From positions 1 to 13,772 of the forward strand of contig CANJSR010000076.1 in NCBI GenBank assembly GCA_947476855.1: 13,772 bases of DNA. The letters are read 5' to 3'. How positions within the stretch are numbered: position 1 is the stretch's first letter; each line of letters starts with the position of its first letter. The DNA is from Acetobacteraceae bacterium (GTDB lineage: Bacteria > Pseudomonadota > Alphaproteobacteria > Acetobacterales > Acetobacteraceae). Below, piece by piece: positions 6,001 to 13,451 of the stretch. Below the pieces are notes generated by a model. It searched no databases. It was not told the DNA's origin and saw only the letters and a list, made by a program, of their open reading frames with translations. The position numbers and the translations under genes are program-made.

Positions 6001-7092
6001 CTACCCCGCCAGATCAGGGCGTTGCACGATCAGGGCACGCGGTGTCTCGCCGGCGTTCAGCGCGGCCAGGGCCGAGGTCATTCCGGCCGCGGTAAAGGGG
6101 AACCGGGCGTGCATGGCGGCGAAATCGATACGGGTCCGGGCGCGGTAGATCATACCCAGCGCCACCGGGATATCGGCGGGGGAGAAGCCCTCGGCGCCGA
6201 GGATGGTCAGAGACCGGTCCCGCACCATCGACCAGGGCGCGGGATCGGGCCCATCGGCGCCCATCGTCACCAGCGTGCCGCCTTCGCGCAGCATGGCCAG
6301 CGCGTCGGAACAGGAGGAATCGCGCACCAGGGCAAGATCGGCGCCTCGCCCGCCGATGGTTTCGCGGACGACGGCGATGCGTTCCGCGGGGTCGGTCACC
6401 TCGGTCGTGTCGATGGTCGCCTCGGCCCCGAACCGGCGCGCGAGGCGAAGGAAGGGCGTGTCCGGCCCACCGACCATGAGGATCTGGCCGGCGCCCAGTT
6501 CCCGCGCCACCACCACGGCCAGCAGCGCGGTGGCATCATGGCCGGTCACCACGACGGAAGACCCCGGCGGGAACCGCCCGATCTCCTGCGCGCGCCCGAA
6601 GGCCCGCAGGCAGGTGGCCAAAGGTTCGGCCAGCGTCGCGAGCCAGGGCGGCAGCGTGAGCGGCAGGGCATGGATGGCTCCGCGTGGCACGAAGACCGCG
6701 TCCGCCAGCCCGCCTGACAGGCCGGCCGGCCCGGCATCGGCGCCGAGGCGGAGCGGCGACAGGCAGCCGGTGGCGTGGCGTGGGGGCTGGCGACACAGCG
6801 CGCAGGTGCCGCAGGGAATGACCGAGGGGACCAGCACCGGAGTCCCCGGGCGCAGGCGGTTGCCGGTCGCGTCCTCGGTCAGACCGGAGCCCAGCGAGTC
6901 GATCGCGCCCACGAAATGCCGGCCTGGCACCAGGGGCGCGGCCGAGGCGAGCAGGCGCGCGTCCTCGGCGTCCAGCGCGCAGGCCAGCACGGTCACCAGC
7001 GCAGACCCGGCCGGCAGCAAGGGCCGGTCGAGCAGCCGGATCACGGGCGGCGCGCCAGGCTGCTCGACCACGGCGACACGCAATTCGGACAT
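6001..7092 (-). CDS. Zinc-type medium-chain dehydrogenase (MDR) with altered catalytic motif
   Basis: A 363-residue medium-chain dehydrogenase/reductase of the zinc alcohol dehydrogenase type. The structural-zinc lobe is present: C94, C97, C100 and C110 (PCGTCALC...TGC), with a 9-residue last spacing. The substrate-domain landmark AEPLATCLRAFG is at 155-166 and a Rossmann domain follows from about 178. Two deviations are clear. The usual GHE catalytic-zinc motif reads GRHFVG (57-62), so His and Glu are replaced by Arg and His. The glycine-rich dinucleotide loop reads VTGHDATA (182-189) instead of GxGxxG. The presumed first zinc ligand C38 remains. Activity may therefore differ from classical alcohol or sorbitol/threonine dehydrogenases. 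ATG 7092 is supported by GGGGGAA about 5 nt upstream. It is divergent from the quinone oxidoreductase gene across 104 nt. Substrate unknown. Confidence 0.82.
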   Translation of the reverse strand: MSELRVAVVEQPGAPPVIRLLDRPLLPAGSALVTVLACALDAEDARLLASAAPLVPGRHFVGAIDSLGSGLTEDATGNRLRPGTPVLVPSVIPCGTCALCRQPPRHATGCLSPLRLGADAGPAGLSGGLADAVFVPRGAIHALPLTLPPWLATLAEPLATCLRAFGRAQEIGRFPPGSSVVVTGHDATALLAVVVARELGAGQILMVGGPDTPFLRLARRFGAEATIDTTEVTDPAERIAVVRETIGGRGADLALVRDSSCSDALAMLREGGTLVTMGADGPDPAPWSMVRDRSLTILGAEGFSPADIPVALGMIYRARTRIDFAAMHARFPFTAAGMTSALAALNAGETPRALIVQRPDLAG

Positions 7093-7196
7093 CGGTTTCC
7101 CCCGCTTGGATCGCGCCTATCAAACCCGCTCGCCCCCCGCTCCGCAACGCGTCCCATCCGCGCTATGCTGCCCGCCGATCGAGGGAGGGGATGGGG
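7093..7196. promoter_or_regulatory. Divergent intergenic region between the two MDR genes
   Basis: Two oppositely oriented genes start at the edges of this 104-nt gap, so it should hold promoters for the minus-strand MDR gene and for the four-gene plus-strand run. TATGCT at 7164-7169 resembles a -10 box, but no good -35 sits 16-18 nt before it. No operator palindrome is evident. Confidence 0.35.
7181..7190 (+). promoter_or_regulatory. Shine-Dalgarno that decides between two adjacent ATG codons
   Basis: GAGGGAGGGG directly abuts ATG 7191, leaving almost no spacer, but stands 6 nt before ATG 7197. The second ATG is therefore the better start for the quinone oxidoreductase, and MRAVWYDRQG also matches the family's usual beginning. 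Confidence 0.6.
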
Positions 7197-8183
7197 ATGC
7201 GCGCAGTCTGGTACGACCGGCAGGGACCGGCCGCCGATGTCATCATCACGGGCGAGTTGCCGACGCCGGAACCTGGCATCGGGGAGGTCCGGGTGAAGCT
7301 GGAGGCATCCGGCGTCAATCCGTCCGACACCTACCGGCGGCGGGGCGCGGTGCCGAAGGAATATGACCGCGTGATCCCGAACAGCGACGCGGCCGGCGTC
7401 GTCGACAAGGTCGGCTTCGGCGTGTCCTCGGCCTGGGTCGGCAAGCGGGTCTGGCTGTACAATGGCCAGCGCAACGGCCGCTGGATGGGCACCGCCGCGG
7501 AATACATCGCGCTGAACGCCGACCTGGTGACGGAACTGCCCGCCCATGTCTCCTTCGCCGAGGGCGCGACCCTGGGCATTCCCTGCATGACCGCGCATGG
7601 CTGCGTCTTCGTCGCCGGGTCCGTGCAGGGCAAGACGATCCTGGTCACCGGCGGGGCCGGCGCGGTCGGGCATTACGCCGTGCAGCTCGCCACCTGGGCC
7701 GGCGCGCGGGTGATCGCGACCGCCAGTTCCGACGAAAAGGCGCAACGGTCCCGCGACGGCGGCGCGGCCCATGTCATCAACTACCGGACCGAGAACGTCG
7801 CCGCCCGCGTTATGGAGATCACCGGCGGCATCGGCGTGGACCATGTCGTCGACGTCGACCTGGGCGGCAATCTGGACTCGGTGCTGGACAGCGTGCGCGA
7901 CAGCGGCTCGATCGCCTACTACGCGACGAACGGGGCGCTGAACCGGGAGGTCCCGCTGCGCCGCGTGATGCAGAAGAACCTGGCGATCCACGGCTTTACC
8001 CTTCCCACCAGCCGCCCCGCCCAGCGCGCGCGGGCGCAGACCGATATCGCGGCCTGGGTGGCGACCCCCGGGCGCATCCTGTCCGTGGCCGGAACCTTCC
8101 CCCTTTATGAAACGGCGAACGCGCATCTGTCGGTGGAACAAGGCGGCAAGATCGGCACCGTCATCGTTGAATGCGCGCGCTGA
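7197..8183 (+). CDS. NADPH:quinone oxidoreductase, zeta-crystallin-like MDR
   Basis: A 328-residue zinc-free medium-chain reductase of the quinone oxidoreductase/zeta-crystallin group. The N-terminal GroES-like domain includes ASGVNPSDTYRRRG (37-50) and IPNSDAAGVV (60-69), the family equivalent of the NPxD and GxDxAG motifs. There is no GHE motif and no four-Cys zinc lobe. The NADPH Rossmann loop is VTGGAGAVGHYAVQLA (150-165), followed by GARVIATASSDEK. YYATNG (241-246) and the C-terminal GKIGTVIVE (317-325) are also typical. Such enzymes reduce quinones or enals using NADPH in the cytoplasm. It is the first gene of a plus-strand run, 23 nt before the SDR gene. The exact substrate is unknown; crotonyl-CoA reductase-like chemistry is less likely because the protein is short. 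Confidence 0.88.
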   Translation: MRAVWYDRQGPAADVIITGELPTPEPGIGEVRVKLEASGVNPSDTYRRRGAVPKEYDRVIPNSDAAGVVDKVGFGVSSAWVGKRVWLYNGQRNGRWMGTAAEYIALNADLVTELPAHVSFAEGATLGIPCMTAHGCVFVAGSVQGKTILVTGGAGAVGHYAVQLATWAGARVIATASSDEKAQRSRDGGAAHVINYRTENVAARVMEITGGIGVDHVVDVDLGGNLDSVLDSVRDSGSIAYYATNGALNREVPLRRVMQKNLAIHGFTLPTSRPAQRARAQTDIAAWVATPGRILSVAGTFPLYETANAHLSVEQGGKIGTVIVECAR

Positions 8184-8206
8184 AACCACACTCGTAAGGA
8201 CACTTC

Positions 8207-8905
8207 ATGACCGACCGACCCCAAGCCCTGATCGCCGGCGCCAACCGAGGCATCGGCCTGGGCATCACGCGTGAACTTCTGGCCCGCGGCTGGAACGTGA
8301 TCGCCACCGCCCGCCAGCCCAACCAGGCCACCGCCCTGCGTGATCTCTCCGCCAGCCATCCCGGCCAGGTCGACATCCGCGCGCTGGACATGAACGACCC
8401 CGCCGGCATCGACGCCTTCGCTGCTGGCCTGAAGGGGCGCGCGCTGGACCTGCTGCTGGTGAATGCCGGCGTGTCTGGGCCCGCACATCGCAGCGCCTCG
8501 GCCGCGACCGCCGCCGAGACCGGCGACCTGATGTATACCAACGCCATCGCGCCGATCCGGCTGTCGCGCCTGCTTGCCGATCAGATCACCTCCGGCGCCG
8601 GCGTGCTGGCCTTCACCAGCTCCGTCATGGGCAGCGTCGCGCTGAACCCCGGCGGGCATGAGTTGTATCGCGCCAGCAAGGCCGCCCTTAACTCCCTGAC
8701 CCGCGGCCTGTGGGGCGAGGTGAAAGGCCGGAACATCACCGTCCTGACCCTGCATCCCGGCTGGGTCCGCACCGACATGGGCGGGCCGTCCGCGGCTGTC
8801 AGCGTCGAGGACAGCGCCCGCGGCATGACCGAGGTGATGCTGGCCAACCGCGGCAAGCACGAACATCTGTTCCTGGACTACACAGGCAAATCAATCGACT
8901 GGTAG
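8207..8905 (+). CDS. SDR family NAD(P)-dependent oxidoreductase
   Basis: A 232-residue classical short-chain dehydrogenase with a single Rossmann domain. The cofactor loop is GANRGIG (11-17), followed by TARQP, whose Arg suggests NADP(H). The NAG strand motif is at 86-88. The catalytic tetrad is N112, S138 or S139, Y154 and K158 (YRASK). HPGWVRTDMGG (183-193) is the typical substrate-loop segment. The pattern resembles the C-factor/CsgA-like and YciK-like short SDRs, which often act on small carbonyls. ATG 8207 has AAGGA (8196-8200) 6 nt upstream. It follows the quinone oxidoreductase by 23 nt and precedes hyuA by 38 nt, so it is likely co-transcribed. Substrate unknown. Confidence 0.9.
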   Translation: MTDRPQALIAGANRGIGLGITRELLARGWNVIATARQPNQATALRDLSASHPGQVDIRALDMNDPAGIDAFAAGLKGRALDLLLVNAGVSGPAHRSASAATAAETGDLMYTNAIAPIRLSRLLADQITSGAGVLAFTSSVMGSVALNPGGHELYRASKAALNSLTRGLWGEVKGRNITVLTLHPGWVRTDMGGPSAAVSVEDSARGMTEVMLANRGKHEHLFLDYTGKSIDW

Positions 8906-8943
8906 ACTGCCGTTTCGAGCTCCAACGCATTCATGAGGATCGC

Positions 8944-11022
8944 ATGCCGTCTGCCCGTCTGGCTGTCGATATCGGCGGCACATTTACCGATCTGGCGTTG
9001 GAACACGATGGCCGCCTGACCACGGTCAAGGTCCTGACGACCCCGTCGGCGCCCGAACAGGGTGTCATGACGGGCGTCGCCACGATCCTGCGCCAATCCG
9101 GCATCGCGGTCGGCGACATCGCGCTGGTGATCCACGGCACGACGCTCGCCACCAACGCGGTCATCGAGCGTAAGGGCGCCCGCACCGCCCTGATCACGAC
9201 GGAGGGTTTTCGCGACGTGCTCGCGATGGGCAACGAAAGCCGTTACGACCAGTATGACCTGAACATCCAGTTGCCCGAGCCGCTGGTGCCCCGCCACCTG
9301 CGCCTGCCGGTCGCGGAACGGCTGGACAACACCGGCAAGATCCTGACTCCACTGGACGAGGCCGGGTTGCGCGCCCTGATCCCGATCCTGCAACGTGAAC
9401 AGGTCGAAAGCATCGCGATCGGCTTCCTCCACGCCTTCGTCAATCCGGTTCACGAACGACGCGCCGCCACTTTGCTGGCCGAGGCGCTGCCCAACGTGCC
9501 CGTGTCCCTGTCATCCGACGTCTCGCCCGAGATGCGGGAGTGGGAGCGCTTCTCCACCACGGCCGCCAACGCCTATGTCCAGCCGATGATGGCCCGCTAT
9601 CTGCGCCGGCTGGAATCCGATCTGCGCGCGCAGGGCCTGGTAGCCCCGCTGTTCCTGATGATGTCCGGCGGCGGCCTGACCACGATCGAGACCGCCTGCC
9701 GCTTCCCGATCCGCCTGGTGGAAAGTGGGCCAGCCGGCGGCGCGATCTTCTCGGCCTTCGTCGCGCGCCAATGCGGCCTGGACAATGTCCTGTCCTTCGA
9801 CATGGGCGGCACCACCGCGAAAATCTGCCTGATCGACGACGGCAAGCCCCAGACCGCCCGCACGTTTGAGGTCGCGCGCGTCGGCCGCTTCCGCAAGGGA
9901 TCGGGCCTGCCACTGCGGATTCCGGTGATCGAGATGGTCGAGATCGGGGCCGGCGGCGGTTCCATCGCCCATGTCGATGCCATGGGACGCATCGGGGTTG
10001 GCCCCGAAAGCGCCGGCGCCGATCCTGGGCCCGCCTGCTATGGCAATGGCGGCACCCGCCCCGCCGTGACGGATGCGAACCTGTCGCTGGGCCGTTACGA
10101 TCCCACGCGGTTCGCGGGCGGAACGATGCAGCTCGATCCCGCGGCCTCCCATGACGCGTTGCTGGCCCATGTCGGCGCGCGCCTCGGCCTGCCGGCCGAA
10201 ATGGCGGCGTTGGGCGTCGTCGAGATGGTCGACGAGAACATGGCCAACGCCGCCCGCGTCCATGCCATCGAGTCCGGCAAGACGCATGACAACCGCACGC
10301 TGATCGCCTTTGGCGGCGGCGGGCCTGTCCATGGTTGCCGGGTCGCCGAAAAGATCGGCATCCGCCGCGTGCTGATTCCCTCCGGCGCCGGCGTCGGCAG
10401 CGCCATCGGCTTCCTGCGCGCACCCGTCGCCTATGAGGTCGTTCGCAGCCTCTATCAGCGTTTTTCCAGCTTCGACGTCGCCGCGGTGAACGGCTTGCTG
10501 AACGCCATGCGCGATGAAGCCGCGGCGTCGGTGTCCCTGGGCAGCTTTGGCGCGCCGGTCACGGAAACCCGCATCGCGTATATGCGCTATGTCGGACAAG
10601 GCCACGAAATCCCCGTGCCCCTGCCCGCCCGCGACCTGACCGAGGCCGATGTCGGCCTGATCCGCGCCGCCTATGACCGTGAATACACCAGGTTCTACGA
10701 TCGCCCGGTCCCAGGCTCCGACGTTGAAATCATGAGCTATGCGGTTGTCGTGACAACCGTCGTCGCCGACGCGGCCCCCATGCCTGCCGCATCCATCGGC
10801 GGAGCCGACGCCACACCCGTCGAACGCCGCCCGGTCCGCGACACCGTCACCGGCGCCGTATCCGACTGGGCGATCTTCGACCGTTCCGCCCTGTCCGGCG
10901 GCGCCCGCATCATTGGGCCGGCGATCGTGGCCGAGGACGAAACCTCCACCCTGATCGGACCAGGCTGGACGGCGTCGCTGAACGGGTTGGGCTATATCGA
11001 GATGGTGCGGGAGTCAGTCTGA
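8944..11022 (+). CDS. hyuA: Hydantoinase/oxoprolinase subunit A (N-methylhydantoinase A-like)
   Basis: A 692-residue HyuA-type subunit with an ASKHA ATP-binding fold. It activates a cyclic imide or lactam by ATP-dependent phosphorylation in complex with HyuB; relatives open N-methylhydantoin or 5-oxoproline, or form the A/B subunits of acetone carboxylase. Visible signatures: phosphate 1 loop AVDIGGTFTDLAL (7-19), HGTTLATNAVIERKGA (64-79), the TTEGFRDVLAMGNE block (85-98), SSDVSPEMREWERFSTTAANA (190-210), MSGGGL (240-245), VESGPAGGAIF (259-269), phosphate 2 loop SFDMGGTTAK (284-293), GAGGGSIA (335-342), GPESAGADPGPACYG (353-367), AFGGGGPVHG (455-464) and RYVGQGHE (548-555). ATG 8944 has GAGG (8935-8938) upstream and begins exactly at the domain. 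The stop overlaps the hyuB start as TGATG. Substrate undetermined. Confidence 0.92.
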   Translation: MPSARLAVDIGGTFTDLALEHDGRLTTVKVLTTPSAPEQGVMTGVATILRQSGIAVGDIALVIHGTTLATNAVIERKGARTALITTEGFRDVLAMGNESRYDQYDLNIQLPEPLVPRHLRLPVAERLDNTGKILTPLDEAGLRALIPILQREQVESIAIGFLHAFVNPVHERRAATLLAEALPNVPVSLSSDVSPEMREWERFSTTAANAYVQPMMARYLRRLESDLRAQGLVAPLFLMMSGGGLTTIETACRFPIRLVESGPAGGAIFSAFVARQCGLDNVLSFDMGGTTAKICLIDDGKPQTARTFEVARVGRFRKGSGLPLRIPVIEMVEIGAGGGSIAHVDAMGRIGVGPESAGADPGPACYGNGGTRPAVTDANLSLGRYDPTRFAGGTMQLDPAASHDALLAHVGARLGLPAEMAALGVVEMVDENMANAARVHAIESGKTHDNRTLIAFGGGGPVHGCRVAEKIGIRRVLIPSGAGVGSAIGFLRAPVAYEVVRSLYQRFSSFDVAAVNGLLNAMRDEAAASVSLGSFGAPVTETRIAYMRYVGQGHEIPVPLPARDLTEADVGLIRAAYDREYTRFYDRPVPGSDVEIMSYAVVVTTVVADAAPMPAASIGGADATPVERRPVRDTVTGAVSDWAIFDRSALSGGARIIGPAIVAEDETSTLIGPGWTASLNGLGYIEMVRESV

Positions 11023-12749
11023 TGTCGAACGAAACCAACGCCCTCGCGCAGATCCACCGCCAGATCATGTGGAACCGCCTGATCGCGGTGGTGGAGGAAC
11101 AGGCGCAGATCATGATCCGCACCGCCTTCTCCACCACCGTCCGCGAGGCCGGAGACCTGTCCGCCGGCATCTTCGACCTGCATGGCCGCATGATGGCCCA
11201 GGCGGTCACCGGAACGCCTGGCCACGTGAACTCCATGGCCGAAAGCGTGGGTCATTTCCTGAAGAAATTCCCCACCACCGTCATGCGCCCCGGCGACCAT
11301 TACATCACCAACGACCCCTGGCTCGGCACCGGCCACCTTCACGACCTGACTGTCGTGACACCTGCCTTTCATGATGGACAGATTGTCGGCCTTCTTGCCA
11401 ATACAGCCCATGTCATCGACATCGGCGGACTGGGCATGGGACCGGATGGACGATCCGTGTTCGAGGAAGGGATGTACATCCCCATCGTCCGCTGCTTTGA
11501 ACAGGGCAAGCCGAACGAGACCTTCTTCGACTTCATCCGCGCGGGCTCCCGCCTGCCGGTCGAACTGGAAGGCGACATCTACTCCCTGTGCGCCTGCAAC
11601 GACGCCGCGGTCCATCGCCTGTCGGAGATGATGGGGGAGTTCGAGATGACCAGCCTCGATCCCCTGGCCCAATTCATCTTCGACTCATCCCGTCGCGCGA
11701 CATTGGCCGAGATCGCGAAAATCCCGCGCGGCAGCTTCGATAATGAAATCTTCTCGGACGGCTACGACGAACCCGTCCGTCTCTCCGCGCGCATGACCAT
11801 CCTGGAAGACGCAATCGAGGTCGATTTCACCGGCACCTCAGGCCTGTCGCCGCGCGGCATCAACGTTCCGCCCGCGTACTGCAGGGCCTATTCCTGCTTC
11901 GGGATCAAATGCGTCGTGGCGCCGGAGGTGCCGAACAACTGGGCGTCCCTGGAACCGTTCCGGATGAAAATACCGGAAGGCTGCATCCTGAACGCGCCGC
12001 ATCCCTATCCCGTCTCGGTCCGCCACGTCACCGGGCATCTGCTGCCCGACCTGATGATGGGCTGCCTGCACCAGGTCGTGCCCGATCGCGTCACGGCCGA
12101 GGGGTCGTCATCGCTCTGGAACCCGCCGCTGAAGGGCGGATCGTCCGTGTCTGGCCAGGCGCGCGGCAACTGCCCGGTGGTCGGAGACTTTGAAATCATC
12201 ACCTTCAATTCCGGCGGCACCGGCGCGCGGCCCGGATCAGATGGACTGAACGCAACGGCCTTTCCCTCCGGCGTGCGGACCATGCCCGTGGAAGCGACCG
12301 AGAACGTCGCGCCCATCATCATCTGGCGCAAGGAACTCAAGCCCGATTCAGGCGGCGCCGGCCACACCCGCGGCGGCACGGGCCAGATCATGGAGATCGC
12401 GACGAAAGGCGATCTGGAATACGCGGTGAACGCCAGCTTCGACCGCATCGCCCACGCGCCCAAGGGCCGGGAAGGCGGGCTCGAAGGCGGCAATGGAGTC
12501 GTGACCCTGAAAACCGGGAAGAAACTGCGCGCCAAGGGCTTTCAGGTCATTCCCGACGGCGATCGGCTGATCCTGGAACTGCCCGGCGGCGGCGGCATGG
12601 GCGATCCCACGACCCGCGATCCGGCGTTGGTCGCGCTGGATGTCCGGGATGGGTTGGTTTCAGTGGAAAATGCCCGAACGCTGTACAAAGTCGCTGTTAC
12701 TGCCGAGGGTGTTGTCGATAGCGTCGCGACTGCCACGCTCCGCGGCTAA
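11022..12749 (+). CDS. hyuB: Hydantoinase/oxoprolinase subunit B (N-methylhydantoinase B-like)
   Basis: A 575-residue HyuB-type subunit, of normal length. It is the partner of the preceding HyuA and carries the metal-dependent hydrolytic or carboxylating site in characterised relatives. Visible landmarks: MWNRLIAVVEEQ (16-27), REAGDLSAGIFD (41-52), GTPGHVNSM (64-72), ITNDPWLGTGHLHDLTVV (95-112) with clustered Asp and His ligand candidates, a central domain around VDFTGTSG (267-274), FNSGGTGARPGSDG (395-408), AGHTRGGTGQ (446-455) and the terminal ELPGGGGMGDP (519-529). No signal peptide is present, so it is cytoplasmic. ATG 11022 shares one base with the hyuA stop, which implies coupled translation and equal stoichiometry. 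Its 3' end faces DUF3501 across a 93-nt gap with two hairpins. Substrate unknown. Confidence 0.92.
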   Translation: MSNETNALAQIHRQIMWNRLIAVVEEQAQIMIRTAFSTTVREAGDLSAGIFDLHGRMMAQAVTGTPGHVNSMAESVGHFLKKFPTTVMRPGDHYITNDPWLGTGHLHDLTVVTPAFHDGQIVGLLANTAHVIDIGGLGMGPDGRSVFEEGMYIPIVRCFEQGKPNETFFDFIRAGSRLPVELEGDIYSLCACNDAAVHRLSEMMGEFEMTSLDPLAQFIFDSSRRATLAEIAKIPRGSFDNEIFSDGYDEPVRLSARMTILEDAIEVDFTGTSGLSPRGINVPPAYCRAYSCFGIKCVVAPEVPNNWASLEPFRMKIPEGCILNAPHPYPVSVRHVTGHLLPDLMMGCLHQVVPDRVTAEGSSSLWNPPLKGGSSVSGQARGNCPVVGDFEIITFNSGGTGARPGSDGLNATAFPSGVRTMPVEATENVAPIIIWRKELKPDSGGAGHTRGGTGQIMEIATKGDLEYAVNASFDRIAHAPKGREGGLEGGNGVVTLKTGKKLRAKGFQVIPDGDRLILELPGGGGMGDPTTRDPALVALDVRDGLVSVENARTLYKVAVTAEGVVDSVATATLRG

Positions 12750-12759
12750 CCTGACCCTG

Positions 12760-12795
12760 TCGTCATGCTGGGCGCAGGCCCAGCACCCACGGCTT
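12760..12795. repeat. 36-nt direct repeat, copy 2 (hairpin-bearing)
   Basis: Identical to 420-455, 12.3 kb away, and again between convergent genes. The 8-bp stem is TGCTGGGC (12766-12773) with GCCCAGCA (12778-12785). It starts 10 nt after the hyuB stop codon. Unlike copy 1, no further GTCAT units flank it. Confidence 0.75.
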
Positions 12796-12804
12796 ATCGG
12801 AACC

Positions 12805-12827
12805 CGGACCACCAGGCTGGTGGTCCG
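12805..12827. terminator. Perfect 10-bp hairpin between convergent hyuB and DUF3501
   Basis: CGGACCACCA (12805-12814) pairs with TGGTGGTCCG (12818-12827) around a GGC loop. Its place between two converging 3' ends suggests a bidirectional transcript end. Neither side has a clear T-run, so it may instead act with Rho or protect the 3' ends. Confidence 0.5.
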
Positions 12828-12842
12828 TCCCGTCCAAAAATA

Positions 12843-13433
12843 TCAGGCGAAATCACCTGTCAGTTCAGCGCGAACCTCTTCCGGCAGGATCGTCATGTGC
12901 CGGTAGTTCTGATGATCAAACCCCAGCACAACCTCCGCGCCCAGGCTGCAGAACGCGGCAACCTGGTCGGCGGTGAAGGGGAAATGCACGAACTGCACGG
13001 ATGACGCCTTGCCCTCGGCGGTCGTGCGATCCTGATCCGTTTCGGCCTGCGCACGAATGATTTCGCCACCGACACGCAGGAACGCTGTCTCCTCTATGCC
13101 GCCCATGCCGCCCAGGATACGGCGGCGGCGGACGGGATCGTCGATCTCCACCATGAACGTCGCCACCAGCTCCATCCCCTGCGGGATCAGCGGGTTATAG
13201 GCTTCCAGCTCATCCGCGAGCTGTTCGGCGCCGCCCTTCTCGATGTAGAGCATCTCCTGCACCTGCAGCCACATGCTCTCCCAACACTCAAAGTAGAAGG
13301 TCACGACCGGGCCGACCTCCACGCGCCGATTCTTCTTGCGGGCGGCGATCCGGCGACGGTGTTCGGTGCGGCGCGGGGCATACTCCGCGGTCGGGACGAT
13401 GTCGTCCGCGGTCAGGGCATGCTTCGTTGTCAT
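12843..13433 (-). CDS. DUF3501 family protein
   Basis: A 196-residue protein matching the DUF3501 pattern. The N-terminus has TADDIVPTAEYAPRR (8-22) and a basic RRRIAARKKNRR stretch (26-37). VTFYFECWESMWLQVQEML (44-62) is the most characteristic block, followed by ELEAYNPLIPQG (75-86) and ATFMVEI (91-97). SVQFVHFPFTADQ (145-157) and LGFDHQNYRH (170-179) lie in the C-terminal half. No signal peptide, transmembrane segment or obvious catalytic motif is seen. The function is not established. In many proteobacteria this family sits beside a rubrerythrin and a CCG-type Fe-S protein, suggesting a redox or peroxide-related job. ATG 13433 has a GGAGAGAGAG tract immediately before it; GTG 13451 is the alternative. 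It follows the Fe-S protein gene by 18 nt. Confidence 0.88.
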   Translation of the reverse strand: MTTKHALTADDIVPTAEYAPRRTEHRRRIAARKKNRRVEVGPVVTFYFECWESMWLQVQEMLYIEKGGAEQLADELEAYNPLIPQGMELVATFMVEIDDPVRRRRILGGMGGIEETAFLRVGGEIIRAQAETDQDRTTAEGKASSVQFVHFPFTADQVAAFCSLGAEVVLGFDHQNYRHMTILPEEVRAELTGDFA

Positions 13434-13443
13434 CTCTCTCTCC
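13434..13443 (-). promoter_or_regulatory. Shine-Dalgarno that sets the DUF3501 start
   Basis: GGAGAGAGAG on the minus strand runs up to ATG 13433, with its GGAG core 6 nt away. The in-frame GTG at 13451 lacks such a site, which makes ATG 13433 the better start. Confidence 0.6.
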
Positions 13444-13451
13444 GGGTTCAC

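Noticed and set aside
7141..7170. Sigma70-type promoter with TATGCT as -10 before the quinone oxidoreductase
   Set aside because: No acceptable -35 hexamer lies 16-18 nt upstream, and single hexamers are expected by chance.
7041..8189. Long minus-strand open frame across the quinone oxidoreductase gene (382 residues)
   Set aside because: It is a high-GC shadow of the real plus-strand gene, with no recognisable domain and biased composition.
8710..8943. Upstream extension of the hyuA frame into the SDR gene
   Set aside because: It overlaps the SDR coding region in another frame. HyuA proteins start right at the AVDIGGTFTD motif, as ATG 8944 does.
9440..10605. Two long minus-strand open frames inside hyuA
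   Set aside because: Arg/Gly/Ala-rich translations without motifs, fully antisense to a well-supported gene.
12805..12827. Classical Rho-independent terminator
   Set aside because: The stem is perfect but lacks a U-tract on either strand, so it is listed only as a candidate transcript end at moderate confidence.
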